Part shown: one piece after another, positions 51,480 to 59,711 of the stretch
Layout of the letters: each line of letters opens with the position of its first letter
How positions within the stretch are numbered: the first letter of the stretch is position 1
DNA from: an uncultured Planctomycetota bacterium
Lineage (GTDB): Bacteria; Planctomycetota; Brocadiia; CAIUPP01
Direction: 5' to 3'
DNA: 64,000 nt
NCBI GenBank assembly: GCA_903901045.1
Contig: CAIUPP010000054.1
Location: forward strand, 1-64,000
Made by a program: the position numbers and the translations under genes
The notes under the pieces: model-generated
What the model was told of the DNA's origin: nothing
Database searches by the model: none
What the model saw: the letters and a program-made list of their open reading frames with translations, nothing else

Positions 51480-51598
51480 GCAACGGATTCAACGTCCAAC
51501 GTTTCGCCGTTCAGTGTGCTTCCGTGTGAATCTGTGGGAAGCCCTGCCGTTCTTTCTCTGCGCTCTTCGCGTCTCTGCGGTGAAGAAGGCGTCTGCCT
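51480..51598. repeat. Repeated CTTCGCGTCTCTGCGG-type phrases, non-coding
   Basis: CGTTCTTTCTCTGCGCTCTT and CGCGTCTCTGCGGTGAAG resemble phrases at 61330-61520. It is a spacer between the convergent SDR and FHA genes; I see no gene. Confidence 0.55.
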
Positions 51599-52948
51599 TC
51601 ACCCCTCGTGCTTCAGCGCCTCTTCCAGGTCGAAGATCAACTCGCGCGCCTGCTGGTAGCGAGTGCGCGGGTCCTTCGACAGGCCGCGATCGACGATCTT
51701 CTGCGTCGCCTCCGACACGTGCGGCAGTTGCTCCGCGAGCGGCTTGGGCGGGGCGTTGACGATGCGGTGCTCAATCTTCTCGCGCGTGCTCCCGCGGAAG
51801 GGGGCATGGCCGGTGAGCAGATGGTAGAAGATCGCCGCCGCGGCGTAGACATCGCTTCGCGCGTCGGGCTGGGCCTCGGCCCGCAGCCGTTCCGGCGCAG
51901 TGTAAGCCAGCGCATGCCAGAGGTAGCTGGCGGTCGACCGGCCCGGCGGCGGGGGCTGCGGCAGCCCGAACCCGGCCACCTTCACCATATCCTTCGGCCC
52001 CAGCAGCACCTTGCGCGGCGAGAGATTCCCATGGAAAATGTGCCGCTCCGCGGCGTGGTCCAGCGCATGCGCCACCTGCGTCACGATGTTCACCGCCTCC
52101 GGCAGCGGCATCGGGTCGTGGTTGGCCAGGCGCTCCTGCGCCGACTGCCCCTCCACAAACTCGCGCACCACGTAGTAGACTCCGTTCTCCTCGCCGGTGT
52201 CGAAGATCAGCACCACGTTCGAGTGAACCAGTTGCCCGCTGTTGTACACCGCCTGAAGGTACTTCTGCGCCCAGTCGCGCTCTCCCACGTTGAGCATCTT
52301 GAGCGCCACCAGCCGGCCCATGCTCAACTGCTCCCCCTTGTACAGCGGCCCGAGCCGTCCCTGCCCGATCAGCGAGATGATGCGCACCCCGGCGATTTCC
52401 TTGCCCGGCTGCCCGCGCTCCATAATCGTCGTGCTCAACGGCTCCGACGTCGGCGCCTGGGCGCTGGCCGTCTCCATGACGTTGGCCGAGCACTCCAGGC
52501 AGTACACCCGCGCTCCCGCCTTGCGCACGCGCCCGGAGGTAATGTCGTCGGTCGGCACGGGCTTCCCGCACTCTTCGCAGCGTTCCGCTCCCTCGGTGAC
52601 GGCGATCAGCGGCTGCGACGGCGTGCGCGTGTCAAGACCCGGCGCGGGCGGCGCGGACTGGATCAGGCGCAGCCGCGACGTGCCGATCTCGATCGTGTCC
52701 CCGGGGTTGATCCACTGCTCTGTCTCGATCCGGCGTCCGTTGACCACCGTGCCGTTCGTGCTGTTCAGGTCCGTGATCTGGCACCGGCCCCCGAGGATCT
52801 GGAACTGGCAATGGATGCGCGACAGCTTCCGGTCCAACAGCCGGAAATCGTTCGTCGGATCGCGTCCGATGGTGACGGCGTGGGTCTCCGGCAGGGGGAA
52901 GGTATCCCCTTCGCGTTCCCCGGAGACAACCTGAAGCGCGCAGGACAT
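51599..52948 (-). CDS. FHA-domain pseudokinase
   Basis: 449 aa. FHA domain (~1-98) with GRDPTN (28-33), SRIH (43-46), NSTNGT (62-67), a phosphothreonine-binding fold. A zinc ribbon of C124, C127, C150 and C153 follows. Then comes a Hanks-type kinase fold (~186-445) with P-loop GQGRLG and K217 kept. The catalytic HRD is HGN (306-308), the DFG is GFG (326-328) and the alpha-C Glu is Ala, so it is most likely inactive. It is a probable scaffold for phosphorylated partners in the adjacent kinase cluster. Confidence 0.88.
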   Translation of the reverse strand: MSCALQVVSGEREGDTFPLPETHAVTIGRDPTNDFRLLDRKLSRIHCQFQILGGRCQITDLNSTNGTVVNGRRIETEQWINPGDTIEIGTSRLRLIQSAPPAPGLDTRTPSQPLIAVTEGAERCEECGKPVPTDDITSGRVRKAGARVYCLECSANVMETASAQAPTSEPLSTTIMERGQPGKEIAGVRIISLIGQGRLGPLYKGEQLSMGRLVALKMLNVGERDWAQKYLQAVYNSGQLVHSNVVLIFDTGEENGVYYVVREFVEGQSAQERLANHDPMPLPEAVNIVTQVAHALDHAAERHIFHGNLSPRKVLLGPKDMVKVAGFGLPQPPPPGRSTASYLWHALAYTAPERLRAEAQPDARSDVYAAAAIFYHLLTGHAPFRGSTREKIEHRIVNAPPKPLAEQLPHVSEATQKIVDRGLSKDPRTRYQQARELIFDLEEALKHEG

Positions 52949-53047
52949 TGTTCCACAGACTCCAATGAAAGGCCATGAGCGCCCGATATGCGCATTGTAC
53001 AGGCTTTTACGGCAAGTTCAAGAGGGTACTCCGCTTCCTCATTTCGA

Positions 53048-54898
53048 CTACAGCGACATCGTGCATCGGAAACCGCATTTCCGGCTGCGGCGCAGCCGCT
53101 TGCGGAACTCCCCGCGCCAGCAGCCCGTTTGCGCCCCGGACTCATCCCAGGATATCCCGCACACCGCCCGGCCATGCGGGTCATCCGGCGCCGCGGCTCC
53201 TTCATCCTCGCACCACTGCACCACGTTGCCAAACATATCCAGGCAACCGTAGGGCGAGGCGCCGCGCGGATAGCGTCCGGCGACCGTCAGGTCGTTGATT
53301 CCCGACTCCGCCGTGTTGCACCGCAGCGGATCGAAGTCGTTCCCCCACGGGTAGCGCCGGCCGTCGGAGCCGCGCGCCGCCTTCTCCCACTCCGCCATCT
53401 TCGGCAGCCGCTTCCCCGCCCACTCGACGTATGCCCGGGCCTCATCCCAGGTGATGTTCACCACCGGGTAATCCTCCTGCCCCTGCGGGACCTCCCGGTT
53501 GATCCAGTGGCCCGGCGCGGTGGCGCTCGGAACGGCCCGCAGGAAATCGTGATACTTGCGCGACGTCACCAGATTCATGTCGATGTAGAAAGCCTCCAGC
53601 GTCACCTTCTTCGGGTCTTCCGGCGGACCGGAGAGGAACTCCCCGGCCGGCACGTACATCATCCCGCTGGGCGCGCCCAGCGCGTCCAGCTTCGCCATGA
53701 ACTTGGAAACATCCATGCCCAGCGCGGCCGCCTGGTGGAACTCCCGGCGCGCCAGGTGGAACCGCCGTTCCGCCAGCAGCATCACGCCGTACTTCAGGAA
53801 CGTCTCCGGCTTCTGCTCGTCCAGATTCCCGCGCAGCAGCCTCACCACCGCGTGCGGCGGAATCCCCTGCTCCGTAACCACCTGGTCGACCATGTGCCGC
53901 ACCTGCGCCAATTGCCGGACCGCCTGCTTCTTCTTGCGCAGGCGCGCCTCGGTCAGCGCGTCCGCCTTGCGCTCCTCGGGGCTCAGGCGCGCCGGGGGCA
54001 TCTCCAGCTTCACCACGGCGGACTTCGGCGCTTCGCCCGCCATGACGCGCTTCAGATCCTCGATCAACTCGTCCGGCGTCTGGTAGCGCTCCTCCGGCTT
54101 CTTTGCCATCATCTTGGCGATGAGGTAGCTGATATTCTCGCTCAGCGCGGGGTTGTGGTCGCGCGGCCAGGGCAGGGGGGTGCGGACGTGCTTCTCAAGA
54201 ATCTCCGCCGGGGTCGGAGCGTCGAAGGCCGGCTTCCCCACCAGCGCGCGGTAGAGCGTCGCCCCGAGGGAATAGATATCCGAGCGGCAGTCCACGTCCA
54301 GCCGGCCCAGCGCCTGCTCCGGGGAAATGTAATAGGGGGTGCCCACCGCCGCGCCGCGACCGCCCGCGGCGACCTCCTCATCCTCGACGCGCGCCAGACC
54401 CAGGTCGCACAGCTTCGTGACCCCGTCCCGGCTGATCATGATGTTGCCCGGCTTGATATCGCGGTGGACGATCCCCTGCTGGTGCGCGTGGCTCAGCGCC
54501 TGCGCAACATCCAGGGCAATCTCCAGCCCCTGCTTCTCGCTGATGACCCCCTCGCGCAGCATCAGCCGGTGGAGCGTCTCCCCGTCCACGAACTCCATCG
54601 CGAAATAGTAGTAATTGCCATCCTCCCCCGCATCGATGGCCTGCACCACGTGGGGATTATTCAGCTTGGCCGCCGCCTTGGCCTCTTCCTTGAAGCGCGC
54701 GATGAACGACTCGTTCTTGGCCAGGCTCGGACGCAGCACCTTCACCGCCACCACGCGGTCCACGCTCAGTTGCTTGGCCTTGTAGACGGTCCCCATGCCG
54801 CCGCGGCCCACGCGCTTGAGCAGTTGGAAACCGGCGATGACCGAGGACGCCTTCTCGATGTCGGCATCGTGTCCGGGTGGTTCGCGCATCTCAGTCAT
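53048..54898 (-). CDS. Ser/Thr protein kinase fused to a SUMF1 (FGE-like) domain
   Basis: 616 aa. Kinase domain ~23-290 with GRGGMGTVY, K53, HRDIKPGN (D147), DLG (D165) and PEQALG. It should be active. A helical link (~300-410) leads to a SUMF1/FGE-sulfatase-like domain (~413-600: MMYVPAGEFLSG, NITWDEARAYVEWAGKRLP, YPWGN, DMFGNVVQWCED). Whether the C-terminal cysteines give any oxidase activity is doubtful. It is 99 bases from the FHA pseudokinase and 27 bases from the next kinase, all leftward. Confidence 0.9.
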   Translation of the reverse strand: MTEMREPPGHDADIEKASSVIAGFQLLKRVGRGGMGTVYKAKQLSVDRVVAVKVLRPSLAKNESFIARFKEEAKAAAKLNNPHVVQAIDAGEDGNYYYFAMEFVDGETLHRLMLREGVISEKQGLEIALDVAQALSHAHQQGIVHRDIKPGNIMISRDGVTKLCDLGLARVEDEEVAAGGRGAAVGTPYYISPEQALGRLDVDCRSDIYSLGATLYRALVGKPAFDAPTPAEILEKHVRTPLPWPRDHNPALSENISYLIAKMMAKKPEERYQTPDELIEDLKRVMAGEAPKSAVVKLEMPPARLSPEERKADALTEARLRKKKQAVRQLAQVRHMVDQVVTEQGIPPHAVVRLLRGNLDEQKPETFLKYGVMLLAERRFHLARREFHQAAALGMDVSKFMAKLDALGAPSGMMYVPAGEFLSGPPEDPKKVTLEAFYIDMNLVTSRKYHDFLRAVPSATAPGHWINREVPQGQEDYPVVNITWDEARAYVEWAGKRLPKMAEWEKAARGSDGRRYPWGNDFDPLRCNTAESGINDLTVAGRYPRGASPYGCLDMFGNVVQWCEDEGAAAPDDPHGRAVCGISWDESGAQTGCWRGEFRKRLRRSRKCGFRCTMSL

Positions 54899-54925
54899 GG
54901 CTTCCCTCGGCGGTTCAACCGCGTG

Positions 54926-55771
54926 TCAGCCAAAGTACTTGTGTCCCACGGCCGTCAGCACCTCGGTCACTTCCTCGACGCAGGAGGGGCGCTCGAACGT
55001 TCGTTTGCGCAGACAGCGCAGCACGATCTCATCCAGCTCCGGGGGAATGCCCGGCGTCACCTCGTGCAGCGGAGGCGCCTGCCATTCCCGTATGCCGATG
55101 AAGTGCGCGTTGTCTCCCGGCTGCGGCATCAGTGCCGGCGCGTGCCGCCCGCCGAAAAGGAAATACATCGTCGCGCCGAAATTGTACAGGTCCGTCTTCT
55201 CCGTCAGCGGCTCTTTGTCCACCTGCTCCGGCGCCATGTAATCGCGCGTCCCGCGGATGCTCATCGGCTGTGACCCGGAGGGGCAACTGAACCCGAAGTC
55301 CACCAGCGTCACGTGCCCCGCGGGGCTGACGATCATGTTCTCCGGCTTCAGGTCGCCGTGGATGATCCCCCGCGAATGCAGCACGCCCAGCGTGTGGCTC
55401 ACCTGCCGCATCAACTCGATCAACTGCCCCATAGGGTACCTGCGTTCATGCCGCAAGTCCATTCCGTCCACATATTTCATCACCAGCGAATATTGCTTGC
55501 GCCGCCGCAGCAGCCCCTTGCGGATCAGCCGATACGCCTCCACCACCCCCTCCGGCAGCCCCGCCGGGTGCCGCGCCAGCAGCCGCAGCATCTTGTATTC
55601 GTTCACGACGTGGCGAAGGTACTTCCGATTCTCGCGCGTATCGATGGAGACGTGCTTGATGGCGACCATGTCCCCCGTCGAGAGATCCTTGGCGCGAAAG
55701 ATGAGGCTCTCAGCTCCCGCCCCGATTCGGTCGAGGATCTGATAGCCGTTGATCTCAGCCAGTGGCGCCAT
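54926..55771 (-). CDS. Ser/Thr protein kinase with HGD motif
   Basis: 281 aa from the ATG at 55771 with GGGAG upstream; a longer frame to 55867 exists. Kinase fold: G-loop GAGAESLIF (atypical), VAIK Lys, HGDLKPEN (RD changed to GD, as in non-RD kinases), DFGFS, APEQ. Probably active, maybe not needing activation-loop phosphorylation. No other domain and no membrane segment. It is the first gene of the leftward kinase trio. Confidence 0.88.
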   Translation of the reverse strand: MAPLAEINGYQILDRIGAGAESLIFRAKDLSTGDMVAIKHVSIDTRENRKYLRHVVNEYKMLRLLARHPAGLPEGVVEAYRLIRKGLLRRRKQYSLVMKYVDGMDLRHERRYPMGQLIELMRQVSHTLGVLHSRGIIHGDLKPENMIVSPAGHVTLVDFGFSCPSGSQPMSIRGTRDYMAPEQVDKEPLTEKTDLYNFGATMYFLFGGRHAPALMPQPGDNAHFIGIREWQAPPLHEVTPGIPPELDEIVLRCLRKRTFERPSCVEEVTEVLTAVGHKYFG

Positions 55772-56130
55772 CCCATCTCCCTGAAGCCAGTGAAGTTCGA
55801 GTCGGTCGCGTTGCAGCTTCTGCCGGCAAAGCTCCTTCATTATAGTCGCGCGCGAAAAATGTGGCAAGCGACCGCCCCGCCCGCAGCCGATCGCTCAGGC
55901 GCGTCGTCATTGCGAGGACCCCGCCAGGGGCGGGGGACGAAGCAATCTCTTCGCGCGGGAAACGCAAGCTGAACCCGCAAGGCCGCCTCCAGGAAAATCG
56001 CCCCGCCCGCAATGACCTCGCGCCTGAGCGAACCTCCACGCCCGCCTCCTCCATATTTGTCTGTCCCGGCGACTGCGTGTAAAATACCGCTCGCAGATTG
56101 TCCGTGCTCACGCCCCTTCGGCTGGAGAAC
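55772..56130. other. Divergent spacer between kinase genes
   Basis: I see no gene. It contains the TCATTGCGAGG...GAAGCAATCTC element (55906-55957, also at 50534) and presumably promoters of both kinase transcription units. Confidence 0.6.
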
Positions 56131-57000
56131 ATGGTCGGCAACCAGGATCAGTTCATCCGCGTCAACGACTACGAAGTCACCTCCCGCATCGGACGCGGAG
56201 GGATGGGGGTGGTGTACCTCGCGCGCCAGCGCAGCCTCGACCGCCCCGTCGCGCTCAAAGTGCTCGCCTCGCATCTGGCCGACGACCCGCGCTACGTCGC
56301 TCGCCTCCTGCGCGAAGCCCGCCTCGCCGCGCGCCTCAACCACCCTAACGTCGTCCGCGTCTTCGATATGGGGCAATGGCGGGAAACGCACTACATCGTC
56401 ATGGAGTACGTCCCGGGGCGCAGCCTCGACCGGCTCATCCGCTCCGGCGAACTCCTCTCCGAGGCGGACGCCATCGCACTCCTCCTCCAAATGGCCGACC
56501 TGCTCGAAGCCGCGCGCAAACTCGGCGTCGTCCATCGCGACATCAAACCGGGAAACCTCCTCCTGGACACCGCCGGCGCCGTCAAACTCGCCGACTTCGG
56601 CGTCGCCTGCGTCGCGGGCGAGCCCGCCGAGCCCGACGTCGGCACTCCCTACTACCTCTCCCCCGAGCAGGCGCGCAACGACCCGCTCCTGGACATCCGC
56701 GCCGACATCTACTCGCTCGGCTGCACGATGTTCCACGCCATGACCGGCCGCCCACCCTACTCCGGCCCCACCGTCCTGGTCACCGTCGGCATGCACCTTG
56801 ACGCGCCCATCCCCGATATCAGAGAATTGCGCCCGGAGGTATCGGCCCAGTTCGCCGCACTCCTCCGGCGCATGATGGCCAAACTGCCGCAGGAGCGGCC
56901 GCTGCCGGTCGAACTCACGGCGGAACTGCACAAAATGCGCGAGCGCGCCGCCTCGCCCAAAGCGCGCTCTCTGTTCGCGCGGCTGTTCCGGAGAAAATGA
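56131..57000 (+). CDS. Ser/Thr protein kinase (PknB-type core)
   Basis: 289 aa from the ATG at 56131 with GGAG upstream; a TTG at 56098 would add 11 residues. All motifs are canonical: GRGGMGVVY, VALK, HRDIKPGN, DFGVA, SPEQ and DIYSLGCT. It has no extra domain, and the C-terminus ends in a short basic segment (LFARLFRRK). It is divergent from the kinase trio and 80 bases upstream of the GT4 gene. Confidence 0.92.
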   Translation: MVGNQDQFIRVNDYEVTSRIGRGGMGVVYLARQRSLDRPVALKVLASHLADDPRYVARLLREARLAARLNHPNVVRVFDMGQWRETHYIVMEYVPGRSLDRLIRSGELLSEADAIALLLQMADLLEAARKLGVVHRDIKPGNLLLDTAGAVKLADFGVACVAGEPAEPDVGTPYYLSPEQARNDPLLDIRADIYSLGCTMFHAMTGRPPYSGPTVLVTVGMHLDAPIPDIRELRPEVSAQFAALLRRMMAKLPQERPLPVELTAELHKMRERAASPKARSLFARLFRRK

Positions 57001-57080
57001 ACGACCGTTGATGTTGTCCTTGTCGTCTTTGCAGTCCTTCTTGTCCTTGCTCGCGGTTTCCTGTGCCAAAGGAGCCGTAA

Positions 57081-58310
57081 TTGGCCGAACAACGCATCCG
57101 CTGCATCCACGTCATCACCCGCCTCATCCTCGGCGGCGCGCAGGAGAACACCCTCTTCACCGTCGAGGGGCTCGACCGCCTGCCGCGATACCGCACCAGC
57201 CTTGTCACCGGGCCTGCGCTCGGGCCGGAAGGGGAACTGGTCGAGCGCGCGCGCGCCCATAACGTGGACCTCGTCATCCTCCCCTCGCTCGTGCGCAACG
57301 TCTCACCCTGGAACGATCTGGCCGCCTATCGGGACCTCCTGCGCCTCTTCCGCGCCGAGCGCCCCGACATCGTCCACACCCACTCCTCCAAAGCCGGCAT
57401 CCTCGCCCGCCTCGCCGCGCGCCGCGCCCGAGTGCCCGTCATCATCCACACCGTCCACGGCCCCGCCTTCTATGCCGGGCAGGGGTGGTTCGCGAACACC
57501 CTCTACCGCCGGCTGGAGCGCAACGCCGCCCACTGCACCTCCCGGATCATCAGCGTCGCCGACGCCATGACCGACCAGTACGTCGCCGCCGGCGTCGCCC
57601 CGCGCGAAAAATTCATCACGATCTACAGCGGAATGGAAGTCGAACCCTTCCTGCGCGACGACGGCGCGCGCGAACGCGTCCGCCGCGAACTGGACCTCCC
57701 CTCCGACGCCCTCGTAATCGGCAAAGTCGCGCGCCTCTTCCATCTCAAAGGGCACGAAGACCTCCTGCGCGCCTTTGCCCAACTCTCCGGGCGATTCCCC
57801 AAAGCCTGGCTCCTCTTCATCGGCGACGGCATCCTCCGCGACCCGTTGAAGGAACTGGCGCAACAGCTTGGAGTTGGGGAGCGGTTGCGCTTCGCCGGGC
57901 TGGTGCGTCCGGAGCGGGTTCCTGATATGATCAAAGCCATGGACCTGCTCGTGCACGCCTCGCTGCGCGAAGGGCTTGCGCGCGTGCTTCCGCAGGCGCT
58001 CTTGAGCGGCTGCCCCGTCGTCAGTTACGACGTGGACGGCGCGCGCGAAGTGATCCGCAACGGCGAGACCGGCTTCCTCGTCCCCGCGCGCTCGGTCGAG
58101 GGGCTGCATCAGGCGATGGAGCAGGCGCTGAGCGACCTGCCCCGCGCCCGAAGCATGGCGCTGCGCGGGCGGGCGCTTTTCACCGAGCAGTTCCGCGCCG
58201 AGACCATGGTTCGCCGCATCGCGGAGGTCTATGAAGAAGAATTGAGGCGTTGCTCACCACGGAGTCACGGAGACACGGAGAAAGGCATTTCACCGCTACG
58301 GCAACTATAG
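57081..58310 (+). CDS. GT4-family glycosyltransferase
   Basis: 409 aa, TTG start with GGAG six bases upstream. GT-B fold: N-terminal RLILGGAQENTLF, HTHSSKAGILARLAARRARVP, FITIYSGMEVEPF, a GKVARLFHLKGHEDLL start to the C-terminal half, and a donor-site E-x7-E in HASLREGLARVLPQALLSG. It resembles enzymes of polysaccharide assembly. The last ~18 codons are read from a repeat (58258-58344), so the native C-terminus probably ended near residue 391. Confidence 0.9.
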   Translation: MAEQRIRCIHVITRLILGGAQENTLFTVEGLDRLPRYRTSLVTGPALGPEGELVERARAHNVDLVILPSLVRNVSPWNDLAAYRDLLRLFRAERPDIVHTHSSKAGILARLAARRARVPVIIHTVHGPAFYAGQGWFANTLYRRLERNAAHCTSRIISVADAMTDQYVAAGVAPREKFITIYSGMEVEPFLRDDGARERVRRELDLPSDALVIGKVARLFHLKGHEDLLRAFAQLSGRFPKAWLLFIGDGILRDPLKELAQQLGVGERLRFAGLVRPERVPDMIKAMDLLVHASLREGLARVLPQALLSGCPVVSYDVDGAREVIRNGETGFLVPARSVEGLHQAMEQALSDLPRARSMALRGRALFTEQFRAETMVRRIAEVYEEELRRCSPRSHGDTEKGISPLRQL

Positions 58311-58344
58311 GAATCGCCGTTCTCCGTGTCTCCGTGACTCCGTG
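58258..58344. repeat. 24-bp perfect inverted repeat, CACGGAGTCACGGAGACACG type
   Basis: Arms 58258-58281 (CACGGAGTCACGGAGACACG + GAGA) and 58321-58344 are exact reverse complements. The element encodes the tail of the GT4 protein and ends 35 bases before the next start codon. Confidence 0.9.
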
Positions 58345-58378
58345 ATGAAGAATCCGTGGCGTGACTGAAAGGATGACG

Positions 58379-59530
58379 ATGGCCCGAAAGGACTTCCTCG
58401 TTTTTGGCGCGCCGAAAATCTCCGAGGATGAAATCGCCGAAGTCGTCGCCGTCCTGCGCAGCGGCTGGATCGGCGCCGGACCGCGCTGCGTCCAGTTCGA
58501 GAAACTCTTCGCCGACTACATCGGCGTCCCGCACGCCGTCGCCGTCAACTCCTGCACCGCCGCCCTGCACCTCGCGCTCAAAGCGCTCGGCGTCGGCCCC
58601 GGCGACGAAGTCATCACCACCCCGCTCACCTGGTGCGCGACCGCCAACGTCATCGTCCACGTCGGCGCGCGTCCCGTCTTCGTCGACGTGGACCGGCGCA
58701 CCGGCAACATCGACCCCGCCGCCATCGAGGCCGCCGTCACCCCGCGCACCAGGGCGCTCATCCCCGTCCACTTCGCCGGGCGCGCCTGCGACATGGACGC
58801 CATCGGCCGCATCGCCGCCCGCCACAACCTGCGCATCGTCGAGGACGCCGCGCACGCCATCGAATCCACCTGGAAAGGGCGCAAAGTGGGGAGGATCGGC
58901 GACGTCGCCGCCTTCAGCTTCTATGCCAACAAGAACATCACCAGCGCCGAAGGGGGAATGGCCACCACCCGCGATCCCGCGCTCGCCGAGCGCATCCGCA
59001 TGCTCAGCATGCAGGGCACCTCCACCGATTCCTGGAAGCGCTTCCGCGCCGACGGTCCCGCCCACGTCGAGGTCGTCGAAGCCGGCTTCAAATACAACCT
59101 CTCCGACCTCCACGCCGCGCTGGGGCTGCGCCAGCTCATGAAGATCGAAGAGCATCACCAGCGCCGTCAGACGCTTTGGAAATTCTACGACTCTGCGCTG
59201 GCCGGTCTGCCGCTCATCCTCCCCGCCCCGCTCGACCCGGACAGCCGCCACGCCCTGCACCTCTACACCGTGCTCGCGGACACCCCCCGCGCGCGCCTCG
59301 ACCGCGACGCCCTGCGCGCCGAATTGAAGAAACTCAACATCGGCACCGGCCTGCACTACATCGCGCTGCATTTGCAGCCGTACTATCAGCAGGCCTTCGG
59401 CTATCACCGGGGGCAATTCCCCAACGCCGAATACCTCTCCGACCGCACCCTCAGCCTCCCGCTCTCCGCAGCCGTCAGCGACGCCGATGCCAGGGACGTC
59501 GTTGAGGCGCTGAAGGCGTTGCTGGGGTAG
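58379..59530 (+). CDS. DegT/DnrJ/EryC1/StrS-type aminotransferase
   Basis: 383 aa from the ATG at 58379 with AAAGG upstream. PLP sugar aminotransferase: VNSCTAALHLALKALGVGPG, TTPLTWCATANVI, VEDAAHAIEST, and the PLP lysine in FSFYANKNITSAEGG. NDP-4-amino-sugar formation (ArnB/PseC type) is likely. It follows the GT4 gene and precedes a MATE gene, so a role in a sugar-modified polymer is plausible. Confidence 0.9.
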   Translation: MARKDFLVFGAPKISEDEIAEVVAVLRSGWIGAGPRCVQFEKLFADYIGVPHAVAVNSCTAALHLALKALGVGPGDEVITTPLTWCATANVIVHVGARPVFVDVDRRTGNIDPAAIEAAVTPRTRALIPVHFAGRACDMDAIGRIAARHNLRIVEDAAHAIESTWKGRKVGRIGDVAAFSFYANKNITSAEGGMATTRDPALAERIRMLSMQGTSTDSWKRFRADGPAHVEVVEAGFKYNLSDLHAALGLRQLMKIEEHHQRRQTLWKFYDSALAGLPLILPAPLDPDSRHALHLYTVLADTPRARLDRDALRAELKKLNIGTGLHYIALHLQPYYQQAFGYHRGQFPNAEYLSDRTLSLPLSAAVSDADARDVVEALKALLG

Positions 59531-59555
59531 CGGGGGGCCGGTGGGGACACGGGCC

Positions 59556-59600
59556 GGTGGGGACACAATACTTTCCAAAGGAAAGTTTTGTGTCCCCACC
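59556..59600. repeat. REP subtype 2 hairpin (GTGGGGACACAATACTTT)
   Basis: Arms GGTGGGGACACAATACTTT (59556-59574) and AAAGTTTTGTGTCCCCACC (59582-59600). Preceded by a partial arm at 59540-59550. Same subtype as 36232-36274. Confidence 0.9.
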
Positions 59601-59711
59601 TGGGCCACGTGAACCTCAACACGCTGTCACGATGGTTTCAACGGGGCAAAACAGCTTCTATTGCTCCGTCCCGCTCTTGTATGCTCCGCGCGCTGCGCGC
59701 ACAATAGAGTT

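Noticed and set aside
53048-54898. Diversity-generating retroelement target (SUMF1-type variable protein)
   Set aside because: No reverse transcriptase, template repeat or accessory gene near; the C-terminal domain looks ordinary.
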